From DATEMU01 sp964414585 (lineage in GTDB: Bacteria; Planctomycetota; Phycisphaerae; UBA1845; UTPLA1): a DNA stretch of 64,000 nt. Positions 8,680 to 17,636 of this stretch are shown here, piece after piece. The stretch spans positions 1 to 64,000 of the forward strand of contig CAYPXR010000066.1 in assembly GCA_964414585.1 (NCBI GenBank), given 5' to 3'. The notes under the pieces are model-generated. The model searched no databases. It had not been told where the DNA came from and saw nothing but the letters and a program-made list of their open reading frames with translations. Each line of letters opens with the position of its first letter. Within the stretch, counting starts at the first letter, position 1. A program made the translations under genes and the position numbers.

Positions 8680-8880
8680 TCACTTAGCCGCCGACCACGG
8701 CACGAAAGTTGGCGACAACCCCGCGACCCCCTCATTTCTGAGCAATGGCGTGGGGGTGTCATCCTCTTTTGGGCAAATTGTCGCTCAAGTTGGAATTCAC
8801 AAGCCCTGGGTCGCCGCTTCAAGTCCGGCCGCTGCTAGTTTCTTCAACTCCAGCGCCTTCCAAGGCTTGTGAATCCGTTG
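8680..8880 (+). repeat. Dispersed direct repeat, copy 1, with tRNA-T-arm-like core
   Basis: Aligns with 13709-13910 in the same orientation over about 200 bp. Highly similar blocks are CCGACCACGGC..CGACA/AAACCCCGCGAC at the left and ATTCACAAGC..CTGGGTCGCCGCTTC..CCTTCCAAGG at the right. The stretch GCCGC-TTCAAGT-CCGGC resembles a tRNA T arm with one stem mismatch, followed by an acceptor-like CGCTGCT; both copies share the mismatch. In this copy ATTCACAAGCC (8795-8805) and GGCTTGTGAAT (8864-8874) form an 11-bp inverted repeat. Interpreted as a degenerate att or repeat element. Confidence 0.6.
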
Positions 8881-8949
8881 CTCTCTGTGATTCTCCCCTC
8901 GACCCCCCTTCTGGGGTCAGTTTGGGGTCAGTCTGCTGCGAGTTTTTGA

Positions 8950-9082
8950 CCGAAAACGCCTCTTCGGTGTAGAGGGCGCGATACTCCTCGAATGCCTCGG
9001 CGAGAATTTTGGCGATTTCGCTCGCTTCGTGGAGCTCTGCCAGGCGAATGGAAACACAAGCGGTGTCGTTCTGCGGGTTCAT
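8950..9082 (-). pseudogene. Truncated GNAT acetyltransferase (N-terminal ~45 residues)
   Basis: Reading from 9082 the frame gives MNPQNDTACVSIRLAELHEA, then EIAKILAEAFEEYRALYTEEAF, the beta1-alpha1 opening of a GNAT N-acetyltransferase. After TEEAFS the sequence changes into repeat-associated sequence (SQQTDPKLTPEGG) and then runs through direct-repeat copy 1. The acetyl-CoA-binding motif is absent, so the gene is inactive. The breakpoint is near 8945. Confidence 0.6.
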
Positions 9083-9461
9083 GCCGCTAGGTCGCCTATC
9101 CTTGGATCGAACGACTCACGCGCGGCAATAATGCGCGCCAGGCGGAGAGCCCGTAGCCGCGTGCGTGAAGGTGCGCGAGCAGCAGTTTACCCGGTTTCGG
9201 CCTCCGAACGATTATCGCACGGGTCTGTGGATGCTCCCAAACTTGGGCGCTCGCCAATGTCCTTCGCCTATTCTAGCGCTTGCAGAGCTTGTGGGCCGAT
9301 TTGCCTGATTCAGTCGTCCGTCGCCTTGAAGCGGCGTATCGCAGGGGAACTATTTGTGCGACGTGACTCAAAGGGTGGATGCTAACCCCGCCCGTCCCCC
9401 AAAGCCTCGATATTCTTACTCTCATAGCCTGCAAGGCAGACTTGATCAAGTTTCATTAAAG
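9083..9461. other. Intergenic stretch of 379 nt, no gene recognised
   Basis: Short frames exist on both strands but none has a recognisable motif, a ribosome-binding site or the codon pattern of the neighbouring genes. It may be degraded coding sequence linked to the scarred region. Confidence 0.4.
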
Positions 9462-11879
9462 CTAACGGTCAATTTTTAGATGCACTTCGTGATAATACTG
9501 GCCGCTCGAAATCCCGCCTGGAAGCGGATGGTCTATTCTCACGTCCACGCTGTTCGCATGGTCCATGTCCTCGCTGAGGCCGCCCCATGCCCCGGTGGTG
9601 TGTCCCGGTTGCGTATCGCTGTAGCAGGGGTCGTGATAGGTGATTGAATCCGGGACATCGCTGTGATCAGGCGTCCCCGATGCCCCAATGAAGATGATGC
9701 GCTTCCCGCCGGTGGTGCGGCAGTAAAAATTCCCGGTCAGGTTGACCGTCCACTGGCGGTCCGGATGGTCAATATTGAGTTGCGTCGCCGTTCCACCGGA
9801 GCACGTGAACGGGTGCCGGTAAACGAGGTAAGCGTGGTTCGTGTACGTGACCTGTCCCGTTCCCTTCAGCTTTCCGCTGGCCGGATCGGTTTGCAGGTCG
9901 ATAACCGCGTGGTGGCGCTCGTCGGACACCTCCATCGTGTTGGAGTAGCTTGGATCCGAGAAGTCATTCTCCAAATAGATAACGTCATCGATGGTCCCGG
10001 TGATGTGGCGATGATCGTCGGATGGATCAGTAGGATCGCTCTCACCCAGTGACGGCTCATAGACACCGTTTCCGTTGAAATCCTCGTAGCTGTCGGCTAG
10101 ACCGCCGCCGTCGGAATCGGTGTCGAGTTCAGGGCGACCGGACACCGGGACGGTGCCATTGAGGCCGACGGCGTGCCTCCGTGCCCGGCCATCGCCGCCC
10201 AGGCCGCTCGCAAAATTCGCCCAGCCATGGACCGGGTCGAACATGCTGTTCTTGATTTCCGTCTTGTCGTCAATGCAGTCCAAGTCCGAATCGGCCAGAT
10301 TCGGATTCGTACCAAATCGCATGGTCTCGTCGAAGTCGTTGATCCCATCGCCGTCCTTGTCCTGGGAGAGCGTCGTTTCATCGGACTGCGGGTTGACTGT
10401 GGCGCCCAGCACCCAATATTCCCAAAAGCGATACCGGTTGATATCGATAAATCCCTTGTGAGCGTGCCAGGGATCGTTGATGAACACTTTCTGACGACCA
10501 CCCACGGTGCGCCAGCCAGAAATGACCACAAAATGTCCGGGCCGGAACAGGACCAGCGGCATGTCACGGGCGATCGACGTTTGTACGTCGGTGAAGAAGT
10601 CCGCCGTTGACGTGTGCGGTGTCATCACCGAGGTAGTCCCCAGTGCCCAGTCGAGTAGCGCCTGCAATTCTGGCGAATACAGGCCGCGCCCGAACATGAG
10701 GTCCCGCTCGGGGCCCGATATGCCCTCGAGTCCAGGCAGGCTTTGAAACCCAATCCGGTCCTGACTGAGGTGGCCGCCCTTGTAGGCATTGATCATCGCG
10801 ATCGTGGCCAGACCGCAATTCATGTTGTCCGCCGGATCGTTCTCATCGAGCGCCGGGTGCGGCTGGTCCCATTCATGTCCCGCGTCCTTCCGCGCGGACT
10901 CGAGCAAGAGCATGTTGGTGTCCTTGCGCTGTTCGATCAGCGGAACGTTCAGGATCTGCCCGGGTATGGCCTGCCCGTCGCCCTTGGCTTTGGCGGTCGC
11001 CGTGGCGCCGTCGTCCAGGACAAGGGTATTGGCCGGCGATACTCCCGAGGAGGAGCCGTCCGCGGCAAACGTCTCGACGCGCCAGAAATACTCGCCGGCC
11101 GTGAGCGCTCCGCTGTGAATTGGCGGCTGGGCCACGGTCGTGTCCAGCACCGTGGTCGCAAAATTGGAATCGATCGAAACCTGAATGCGATACTGCGCAG
11201 CGCCGGGAACCGGATACCAGCTCAATAGGATGTCACCCGGCGGCATCTCCATGCCGTCTAGCGGGATGAGGATGGTTGCGCCGGGAGTAGGATTCGGCTG
11301 GCCGGGCGTTACCTGCGTCGAATCGTACACAACCCACTCCAGCCCGTTGCTCGGCGTCACCGAAGGGGGTATGCGCCCGATGGATGTACCCGCTTCCAAC
11401 CGCAGGGCAGCTCCACCGCGGCTCACACGTACTTCATCCATCCCGCCGCCGCCCCAGCTCACGTCGTCGATTACGTTGCCATTGGCATCCACCAATGAGA
11501 CTGAGCCCTTCTGCATCGGGAGAAAATTCGCCGGCGATGCATGAACCAACAATCCCTCAGCGCCGCCTTGTCCGTCGAACCGAATGAGCACGAGCTCGCC
11601 TGGGAGCGGCTGGCCCAATCCGGCTGGCAGTGCAAATCTGTCGCCACTTTGGTTTATCAGGGAAAGCGTGCTTAGGTCGATCGAATTTCGGCCGGTCTTG
11701 ATCTCAACGAATGCGGACTGATCGGCGGCTGGATAGAACTGAATCTCATTAAGCAGCGGCTTATCACCCGGAGTCAGGGCCGGTATGCCGATTGCACCCG
11801 GCGCGCAACCCTGGAATCCGCACCCGGTGCCTGAGACTTCGATCGCAATTGAGATGTATATGATTGTCCGAAATCTCAT
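9462..11879 (-). CDS. Secreted multidomain protein: lamin-tail-like domain, Fn3-like domain, C39-like peptidase, Ca-binding repeats
   Basis: About 805 residues from the ATG at 11879, preceded by GAGG; a GTG two codons upstream is the alternative. A hydrophobic N-terminus ending in GTGCGFQGC suggests a signal peptide, possibly a weak lipobox. Residues ~40-170 resemble a lamin-tail domain (LLNEIQFYPAADQSAFVEI) and ~200-290 a Fn3-like sandwich (YPVPGAAQYRIQVS, EYFWRVETF). Residues ~310-490 look like a papain-fold C39-like peptidase: NCGLATIAMINAY (Cys ~355), RPGHFVVISGW (His ~448) and INDPW (Asp ~469). Asp-rich Ca-binding repeats follow (DKDGDGINDFDE), then a beta-rich tail. No ABC exporter is adjacent, so a bacteriocin-processing role is unlikely; an extracellular protease is more plausible. 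Confidence 0.75.
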   Translation of the reverse strand: MRFRTIIYISIAIEVSGTGCGFQGCAPGAIGIPALTPGDKPLLNEIQFYPAADQSAFVEIKTGRNSIDLSTLSLINQSGDRFALPAGLGQPLPGELVLIRFDGQGGAEGLLVHASPANFLPMQKGSVSLVDANGNVIDDVSWGGGGMDEVRVSRGGAALRLEAGTSIGRIPPSVTPSNGLEWVVYDSTQVTPGQPNPTPGATILIPLDGMEMPPGDILLSWYPVPGAAQYRIQVSIDSNFATTVLDTTVAQPPIHSGALTAGEYFWRVETFAADGSSSGVSPANTLVLDDGATATAKAKGDGQAIPGQILNVPLIEQRKDTNMLLLESARKDAGHEWDQPHPALDENDPADNMNCGLATIAMINAYKGGHLSQDRIGFQSLPGLEGISGPERDLMFGRGLYSPELQALLDWALGTTSVMTPHTSTADFFTDVQTSIARDMPLVLFRPGHFVVISGWRTVGGRQKVFINDPWHAHKGFIDINRYRFWEYWVLGATVNPQSDETTLSQDKDGDGINDFDETMRFGTNPNLADSDLDCIDDKTEIKNSMFDPVHGWANFASGLGGDGRARRHAVGLNGTVPVSGRPELDTDSDGGGLADSYEDFNGNGVYEPSLGESDPTDPSDDHRHITGTIDDVIYLENDFSDPSYSNTMEVSDERHHAVIDLQTDPASGKLKGTGQVTYTNHAYLVYRHPFTCSGGTATQLNIDHPDRQWTVNLTGNFYCRTTGGKRIIFIGASGTPDHSDVPDSITYHDPCYSDTQPGHTTGAWGGLSEDMDHANSVDVRIDHPLPGGISSGQYYHEVHLKIDR

Positions 11880-12419
11880 TTTCACACCTCGAACAGTCGC
11901 TGCGACGGCCGAGCCTATCTCGTGATCAGTTTCACTAAATCGAGTCCTACAAAACTTTCCCGGCCGCGCCGCCCGGACCTATTCGATCGTCCTGGGACGA
12001 GCATTCCAACTTCACCCTTGCCACAAAGCGTCAGTGGGCACTGTTTTCATATCATACCAAACTCCCAAGTCCCTCATACTCGTATTGGCAGCCTATTTCG
12101 CGAACGGGTCGGAATGAGGCTTTGGATTGTTGATGCCTCTAGTTATTGACCGCGGAGAGTGCTTTTTTTTGGGGGGGGGGGGGTAGGTTTGGGCTGAACT
12201 GACAATTACACGATGGTGCGGAGTTGCGAAGTCGCAAGCTATGCGTACCGGCAGTATTCTCGGTCCGAAGTCGGCGACCGGCTCTCATGAATCGCCGAAA
12301 AGGATTCCTCTGACCGCGCGATCGGCGGGCGCGTCTCGCATGAATATGCGCGTGTCTGTCGAGGCGCTTCGATTTTGGCGGTTTGCAGGGTTCCGCGGTA
12401 TCTATTCCGGCAGGAGTGC
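11880..12419. other. Intergenic stretch of 540 nt with a T8G13 tract
   Basis: Holds the upstream region of the C39-like gene and no credible coding frame. The only striking feature is the homopolymer run at 12163-12183. Confidence 0.5.
12163..12183. repeat. Homopolymer tract T8 followed by G13
   Basis: Eight T then thirteen G in a row, in non-coding DNA upstream of the truncated methyltransferase's 3' end. Poly-G runs of this length are slippage-prone, so this could be a phase-variable site, but with no gene obviously driven by it, a sequencing or assembly artefact is equally possible. Confidence 0.8.
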
Positions 12420-12830
12420 TTACCGCACAGTACCTCGAACAGCCCAAGCAAGCCCGGTGAGTGCAATCACTCCATCCGGTCGACGTGGGAGGGTCTGCTC
12501 CAGCTTTGCCGCAAGAGCCCTGCGACGATCCGCATCGAGCGAGGCGACGTAAGAAGGGGCCGGTCCGGTTCCTCCAAGAAATGGCTGCCAGTAGTCGTCG
12601 AAATTCCGGAAAACCGTGGGGGTTTCAAGTGGCTCGCATGTCACATCGCCCATGCCGGCTTTGCAAAAAAGATTGACAAGAGCTTCCGGAGAGCAAACCG
12701 GAAATCGCCTCCCCTCATCGAATTCTCGGGTGCCCGGGTCTTCGTCGATTGAGGCATCCCAGAATCGACGAAGAAACTCCATTCCCCCTGCGTAGTCCCA
12801 AACACAGGCGGAAACAATCCCATCGACTGA
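12420..12830 (-). pseudogene. C-terminal fragment of a class I SAM methyltransferase
   Basis: From about 12825 the minus strand encodes DGIVSACVWDYAGGMEFLRR, then a stretch with EGRRFPVCSPEALVNLF, FRNFDDYWQPFLGGTGPAP and LTGLAWAVRGTVR. This is the familiar C-terminal half of a Methyltransf_11-type SAM methyltransferase. The N-terminal Rossmann part with the SAM-binding motif is missing. The open frame continues to 13184, but that extension is antisense to the FG-GAP remnant and not methyltransferase-like. The break falls at ~12830, exactly where the opposite-strand remnant also begins. Confidence 0.75.
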
Positions 12831-13166
12831 GGTGAGCGACCGCTGCTCGGCAATGGCCGAGCCGTCGCTGGAGTGCCCGGCGACGATCCTCCGCCCAACA
12901 ATGCGGGCGCGGCGTATGTCTTTCTGCTGGGTGGAACGGACTGCAACGGTAACAACGTTGCCGATGAGTGCGAGATTGCGGAAGGCACGCTGGGTGATAT
13001 CGACGCCGATGGCAATGTGGACTTGCAGGATGGCGACGCCTTGGTCGCCGTGCTGCTCGGTGCGCCGATGGATCCCGCACATGTGTTGCGGTCCGATCTC
13101 AACTGCGACGGTCTGGAAAACGGGCTCGACATCTCGGTCTTCATCGGGATCATCACCGGTGGGTGA
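12831..13166 (+). pseudogene. C-terminal fragment of an FG-GAP/dockerin-like exported protein
   Basis: An open frame from 12831 reads GNGRAVAGVPGDDPPPNN and AGAAYVFLLGG, the end of an FG-GAP repeat. Then come CNGNNVADECEIAEGTLGD and DIDADGNVDLQDGDALVAV with DLNCDGLENGLDISVFIGII, a dockerin-like pair of Ca-binding loops used as the C-terminus by many planctomycete exported proteins. A stop codon lies directly upstream (12828-12830) and there is no signal peptide, so it is a 5'-truncated remnant. Confidence 0.72.
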
Positions 13167-13298
13167 TTCTGATGGGCGTTCCATGAATGGGTCGCAATCT
13201 GACTATGGCAGGGATTGGCTGTAGGATGCGCAGTTGGTGGCCGCTTGGAGATGGGCCACGATTGAAGCGTTCGACCGAATGATCAAAGGAGTTCAGCC

Positions 13299-13592
13299 AT
13301 GATTCGCTATGTCGTTTTGCTGAAATTCACGGAGAGGGGTATCACTGACATTAGCCATTCGCCCGATCGTGCGGCCGCTTTCCGAAACAGCGTCGAGAAG
13401 ACCGGCGGAAAGGTTGAGGCGCAGCTTTGGACGCTCGGTTCGCACGACGGCGTCGTGGTGTTCACCGCGCCGGACGAGGCGACCGCCGCCGGACTGGTTT
13501 TCGGATTGGGCAAGACCGACAGTGTTTCGACCTGCATGCTGCGGGCATTCGACGCCCAGGAGTTCAAGGCGGTACTCGGCAAGATCGGTTGA
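13299..13592 (+). CDS. GYD domain protein
   Basis: A 97-residue protein matching the small GYD-domain family (single alpha/beta ferredoxin-like domain; function unknown). It begins MIRYVVLLKFTERGI, contains GGKVEAQLWTLGSHDGVVVF, and ends in a helix after CMLRAF. Its length is normal for the family. AAAGGAG lies about 7 nt before the ATG and fixes the start. It appears to be a free-standing intact gene between pseudogene remnants and direct-repeat copy 2. Confidence 0.85.
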   Translation: MIRYVVLLKFTERGITDISHSPDRAAAFRNSVEKTGGKVEAQLWTLGSHDGVVVFTAPDEATAAGLVFGLGKTDSVSTCMLRAFDAQEFKAVLGKIG

Positions 13593-13708
13593 CGAATCGC
13601 CAGATTTCCGATGCAGAGTCCCTTCGCTCGGGATGATCGTAATCCCGATCGCCGAACTCAGTTCCGAGGGGCAGCTCATGTGCTCCGTCGGGGTCACTTT
13701 TGGGGTCA

Positions 13709-13910
13709 CTTTGCCACCGACCACGGCGCGGAAGTTGAAGAAAACCCCGCGACACCCTCAATTTTGAGCGATGGCGCGGGATTGCTGTGAACTTGTTGCG
13801 AAGTTACTCTGCTTTTTCGGATTCACAAGCTCTGGGTCGCCGCTTCAAGTCCGGCCGCTGCTGGATTCTTCAACTCTCGCGCCTTCCAAGGATTGCGAAT
13901 TCGCCGCCGT
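13709..13910 (+). repeat. Dispersed direct repeat, copy 2
   Basis: Second copy of the ~200-bp repeat seen at 8680-8880, same orientation, about 5.0 kb away. It contains the same T-arm-like core CGCCGCTTCAAGTCCGGCCG (13839-13858) and the same CCTTCCAAGG block. The terminal inverted repeat is degraded here (GGATTGCGAAT instead of GGCTTGTGAAT). It is preceded by a GGGGTCACTTTTGGGGTCAC doublet, comparable to the GGGGTCAGTTTGGGGTCAG doublet near copy 1 at 8913-8931. Confidence 0.6.
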
Positions 13911-14032
13911 CGGCGGGGCCGACTCCGGGTTCTCCTTTTTTTGCGGGCACATGGGCCGCGTCGGCGAAGGATATGATACCGGCATGTCGCGCCGGCTGAC
14001 GCGCGACGGAAATTGGAATCCGGTCCCGGCCT

Positions 14033-15133
14033 TTACATCTTTTGCAGACGGTCGTTGTCCGTCATATCCATCCACATCGCGAAAAACAGCGACTGCAGGG
14101 CGCTGGTGGTCAGAAACACGAAGATGATCAGACTCTGCATGGACAGGTGTACCCCGGGCTGAAACGCCTGCAGCACCTGAATCAAGAACGGAATATTGCA
14201 GATCAACAGGAAAAAGCTCAGATGGTAGAGCAGAAAGAGTGGATGAAAGTCGTGAAAAAGATATTTGATGTACATCCTCTTGAAGAAGTTTTTGCAGAGC
14301 AACAGGCTGATTCTGGGGATCACCTTCAGCAGCTTCATCTTCGATCGCTCGCCTACGGCATAGACCGGCTTGATCGGGATTTCCCGCACCGAGCAATAGG
14401 CCATGTTGAGCTTGACCAGAATATCGTTGGGACAGCCGTAGGACTTGTAGATTTCAAAAATGCGTATCGCGTTTAGTGCCTCAAGTCCGATGGCGGTAAA
14501 GCCGGTCTGCGTATCGGAGATCCTCCAGTATCCCGAGGCGATTTTGGTGAGCAGGCTCAACACCGAATTGCCAAAATACCGAACCTTGGGAATCACCATG
14601 ACCGCCGATCCGTGGCTCAGCCGATTGCCCTTGCAATAATCCACCTCGCCCCGCACCACCGGCAGGCAAATCGATTCGAGTTCGGCCGGATCCATCTGAC
14701 CATCCCCGGCCATTACCGCCGTGCAGTCAATCGCGTGGTCACGACACCATTTGTATCCCGACGCGATGGCCGCGCCGACGGAGGCGTTGACGGTGTGGCG
14801 GATGAGAATCACGCGGGAATGATCCGGATCGCTGTTGTAAATCTCCGCCGGAATGTAGTGAGAGTCCTCCTCCCTTCTCATCCGGGTCAGCACCACTTCG
14901 GCACGGTTGAACCTCCCCAGCACGACTTCGTTGAACACGTCCGCGATCTTCAGGTCGGATTTTGGAATCCCGTCGATGTGCCGCTGCACGACCTGCGCCG
15001 TCTGGTCGGAAGACCGGTCATCGACGATCACGATGCGATCAACAAACTCCGGCATCGTTTCGATGACCGAGAGAATCTGGGTCTCTTCGTTGTAGGCCGG
15101 GACTACCACGGCGATGGTCTTGTTCTCCAACAT
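14033..15133 (-). CDS. Family 2 glycosyltransferase with C-terminal membrane anchor
   Basis: A 366-residue GT2 enzyme of the polyprenyl-phosphate glycosyltransferase type. The N-terminus AVVVPAYNEE and VDDRSSDQT form the nucleotide-sugar site, and AGDGQMDP supplies the metal-binding acidic motif. An inserted segment (about 65-110) is longer than usual. The C-terminus has two or three hydrophobic helices (FLLYHLSFFLLICNIPFLI and SLIIFVFLTTSALQSLFFAM), so it acts on the inner face of the cytoplasmic membrane. AAGGA lies upstream of the ATG. It is the last gene of the minus-strand polysaccharide operon. Confidence 0.88.
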   Translation of the reverse strand: MLENKTIAVVVPAYNEETQILSVIETMPEFVDRIVIVDDRSSDQTAQVVQRHIDGIPKSDLKIADVFNEVVLGRFNRAEVVLTRMRREEDSHYIPAEIYNSDPDHSRVILIRHTVNASVGAAIASGYKWCRDHAIDCTAVMAGDGQMDPAELESICLPVVRGEVDYCKGNRLSHGSAVMVIPKVRYFGNSVLSLLTKIASGYWRISDTQTGFTAIGLEALNAIRIFEIYKSYGCPNDILVKLNMAYCSVREIPIKPVYAVGERSKMKLLKVIPRISLLLCKNFFKRMYIKYLFHDFHPLFLLYHLSFFLLICNIPFLIQVLQAFQPGVHLSMQSLIIFVFLTTSALQSLFFAMWMDMTDNDRLQKM

Positions 15134-15189
15134 GTCCTATTCCTTGCGGATCTCTTGGCGATAGGGACGTTCCACGCGTGCGACCAACT

Positions 15190-16374
15190 CTACCAGCGCT
15201 TGATGGCAGTGACCACTCGGTTGAACGATCGATCATCCAGCTGCGCGAAAAGCGGCAGCAGCGTGCATCGATCCCGAAGCCTGCGGGCCCGCGGGAATTC
15301 ACCGTGACACGAATCTTTCACAAGCGGCAAATCCCAGGGCAGCTCCCGGAAGACGTTCGTGGAATGGATCCCGTATTTGAGTAGGTGTCTCTGCAGCCCG
15401 TCGCGCTCACTGGACAGCACCGGAAAATGACTCAAATATCGAAAGTACGGCGGCAGACCAAGTCGCTCGCTTTGCAGGGGACCCAGCGCCTCGAAATATC
15501 TGTCCACTATTCGCGCCCGTCGCTCCCGGTTTTCCTGAAACTTTCGCACCTGCGCCAGTCCGATGCCGCATTGAAATGCCGCCGGCATATATTCCCAGTC
15601 ATGCGGCATGAGCGACGTGATCGCCGTCTCGCTCCCCTTCACCGACGCGAGGACCGATGTTTCCTCGGACAGCAGGTACAGCAGGCGATAAAGGTATTTG
15701 TGAAAGAGCAGCGTCGCGCCGAGAAAAACCAGCATCCGTTTGAACTTGGCCCGCGCGGGCTGACTGCGCAGAAGACGGTCCCGGGCCTCCGCGAGTCGAC
15801 GATACAGTTCGGTGTTGTTGGTGGTGAGAAGCCCCCCTTCGACGATGGAAACCTGTTTGCCGATCCCAAAGGCATAAAAACAAACGTCCATGTCGTCGGC
15901 AAAATAGTACCCCTGCGGACGGGAGAACAGGGCCAGCGCGCAATCTCCGATCAGCGGAACGCCCGGATGATTCTTTCGCAAGAGTTCCACGTCACCCTGG
16001 GCAAACGGATAACCGTACATCGACGTCAATACGACCGCAGCGCACTGGGGCGAAATCACCGCGACGATATCCTCGGCCGCAAGGTTGAATCCTTCCTCCG
16101 CCGCATCGACGTAACGCGGGGCCGCCCCGGCATACACCACGGTCGAAGGCACGACGCGGCAGTTATAGACGGCAACGATGACCTCCCGGCCCTTCGCGTC
16201 GAGAAGGTTCAAATAGAGATAAAGGGCCGTCCTGCCAAGGGACAAAAGCAGTGCATGCTTGAACCCCAGCGTCTTCGCCAGCGCGTTCTCCAGCAGCGGC
16301 AGCGATTCGTCCGACGCCCGCATCGCGGCGCTCAGATCGTCCAACCCGAAGAACGGTCGCAAACGCGGTATCAT
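15190..16374 (-). CDS. DegT/DnrJ/EryC1/StrS-family PLP aminotransferase-like protein
   Basis: A 394-residue fold-type I PLP enzyme, probably making an amino sugar for the locus. GRTALYLYLNLLDA resembles the phosphate-binding start of the family, GDCALALFS holds the cofactor Asp (~144), and FYAFGIGKQVSIVEGG contains the probable Schiff-base Lys 173. The usual SFxxxK is replaced by YAFGIGKQ, so it is a divergent member. The start ATG overlaps the upstream gene's stop in an ATGA (16371-16374), indicating translational coupling. Confidence 0.85.
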   Translation of the reverse strand: MIPRLRPFFGLDDLSAAMRASDESLPLLENALAKTLGFKHALLLSLGRTALYLYLNLLDAKGREVIVAVYNCRVVPSTVVYAGAAPRYVDAAEEGFNLAAEDIVAVISPQCAAVVLTSMYGYPFAQGDVELLRKNHPGVPLIGDCALALFSRPQGYYFADDMDVCFYAFGIGKQVSIVEGGLLTTNNTELYRRLAEARDRLLRSQPARAKFKRMLVFLGATLLFHKYLYRLLYLLSEETSVLASVKGSETAITSLMPHDWEYMPAAFQCGIGLAQVRKFQENRERRARIVDRYFEALGPLQSERLGLPPYFRYLSHFPVLSSERDGLQRHLLKYGIHSTNVFRELPWDLPLVKDSCHGEFPRARRLRDRCTLLPLFAQLDDRSFNRVVTAIKRW

Positions 16375-17636
16375 GTGTTCATGCAGGCCTGCGCCGCGGC
16401 GAGCAACTCGGCCATCGCCATGGCCATCCAGGAGTTGTTCCAGCGCATGAGTTCGAGTCGCCAGAGGAAGAATTTGTGCTTTTGATAATAGAACCCGCCG
16501 TTGGGCGCGCGCAATTCCCTGAGCGCCCAGTTGGTCACGACCAGCGCACGATCCAGATAGCCTGGATTGTAGACCGCCGCCTTTGAAAAAGTGATGATCC
16601 CCTGCGCCGAGCCGTGGGCATCATAAGGATAGTTCCGCGAACTGCGCCATTTTGGCGCCCCTTCCGGAGTAAACAGCCGCTGCTCATAAAATGCCAGTCC
16701 GTTCAGATAAGCCTCCAGAAACTCCGGGACCGGGTCACATTGCAGATAGTCGAAGAGGCCGTCAAGAATTCCGCCGGTGTGATAGTTGTCGTGATCGCGA
16801 ACGTAGTGCGTCGGCGGATGAGTGTAGTGCCACGCATGATACGGAGTTTTCGTTTGCACCACCCAGGCCAGCATGCGGCGCGCCTCGCTTAGAAGACCTG
16901 GGTCGTTCACCGGCCCGGAAAGCTTCGACAAAAATCCCGCGACAACCGAATTGATGTTGATCACCTTGAACCGCGGACCCGCGTCCACGTAGCCGATGCA
17001 CTTGGTCCGGTCCGTCTCCTCCAGGACCGGAAGATCGGACAACAGAAATTTGACCGCGTCGTGGGCGACTTCCAGATAGCGCGGCTCCCGCAATGCGATC
17101 GACGCCGCCAGCAGGGCCTCCGCGCAAAAAGTTGTCACGATCGCATTGGGGTAAAATCGCGGTGCGAAAAATGCCGGGCTTTGCCAGGGAAAATGATATC
17201 CCCAGCAGGCCCCGGAAAATTTCCGCGGCAAGCCTTCAATCCGGTTGGCCTGCCGCGAAATGAGCCAGTCGCACAATCGCACGATTTCCTCCCGCATCGC
17301 CGGATTCGGATTCAGCCGATACCGCAGGCACAAAGCGCGAATGAAATTCGCGATCCCCTTGGGATTTCGCCCTTTGGGAACGGCCACCAGCCGGCGAAGC
17401 GGCAGCGGCACCCGGTTGATCACCTGGGTCGCGCCGATTCTCAGGAGGGCACTGCTCTTGGTGATGATTTCTAGAAATCGGGAATTGAGCGCGTCGAACT
17501 TGCAATATCCCGAATAGTCACAATCCCGCGCGTGCGTCAGCAGTTCATCCAGCGCCCGCTCGACGTGGCGGAATTCATCGGCTGCCGCCCATCGTTCGGC
17601 GTCGGCCGGGCGCGCCTGTTCCACCAGGCCGTCCAT
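16371..17636 (-). CDS. Putative alpha/alpha-barrel glycan-active protein
   Basis: About 421 residues from the ATG at 17636; upstream in-frame starts (17669, 17801) fall further into the duplicated deacetylase tail. The protein is rich in paired helices with aromatic and His clusters: GACWGYHFPWQ, PNAIVTTFCAEALLAA, TPYHAWHYTHPPTHYVRDHD and HTGGILDGLFDY. This is the look of an (alpha/alpha) toroid as in glucuronyl epimerases, lyases or family-specific hydrolases. No signal peptide is evident. I do not recognise the exact family; action on the locus polysaccharide or its precursor is inferred from position. It is coupled by ATGA overlap to the aminotransferase gene. Confidence 0.65.
   Translation of the reverse strand: MDGLVEQARPADAERWAAADEFRHVERALDELLTHARDCDYSGYCKFDALNSRFLEIITKSSALLRIGATQVINRVPLPLRRLVAVPKGRNPKGIANFIRALCLRYRLNPNPAMREEIVRLCDWLISRQANRIEGLPRKFSGACWGYHFPWQSPAFFAPRFYPNAIVTTFCAEALLAASIALREPRYLEVAHDAVKFLLSDLPVLEETDRTKCIGYVDAGPRFKVININSVVAGFLSKLSGPVNDPGLLSEARRMLAWVVQTKTPYHAWHYTHPPTHYVRDHDNYHTGGILDGLFDYLQCDPVPEFLEAYLNGLAFYEQRLFTPEGAPKWRSSRNYPYDAHGSAQGIITFSKAAVYNPGYLDRALVVTNWALRELRAPNGGFYYQKHKFFLWRLELMRWNNSWMAMAMAELLAAAQACMNT

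Noticed and set aside
8795..8874. A complete tRNA in the repeat
   Set aside because: Only a degenerate T-arm-like stretch is present; no D arm, no matching 5' acceptor strand, and a mismatch at the conserved T-stem position.
12831..13184. N-terminal extension of the minus-strand frame ending at 12420, as a 254-residue protein
   Set aside because: The extension is antisense to a recognisable FG-GAP/dockerin tail, and only the part left of 12830 resembles a methyltransferase.
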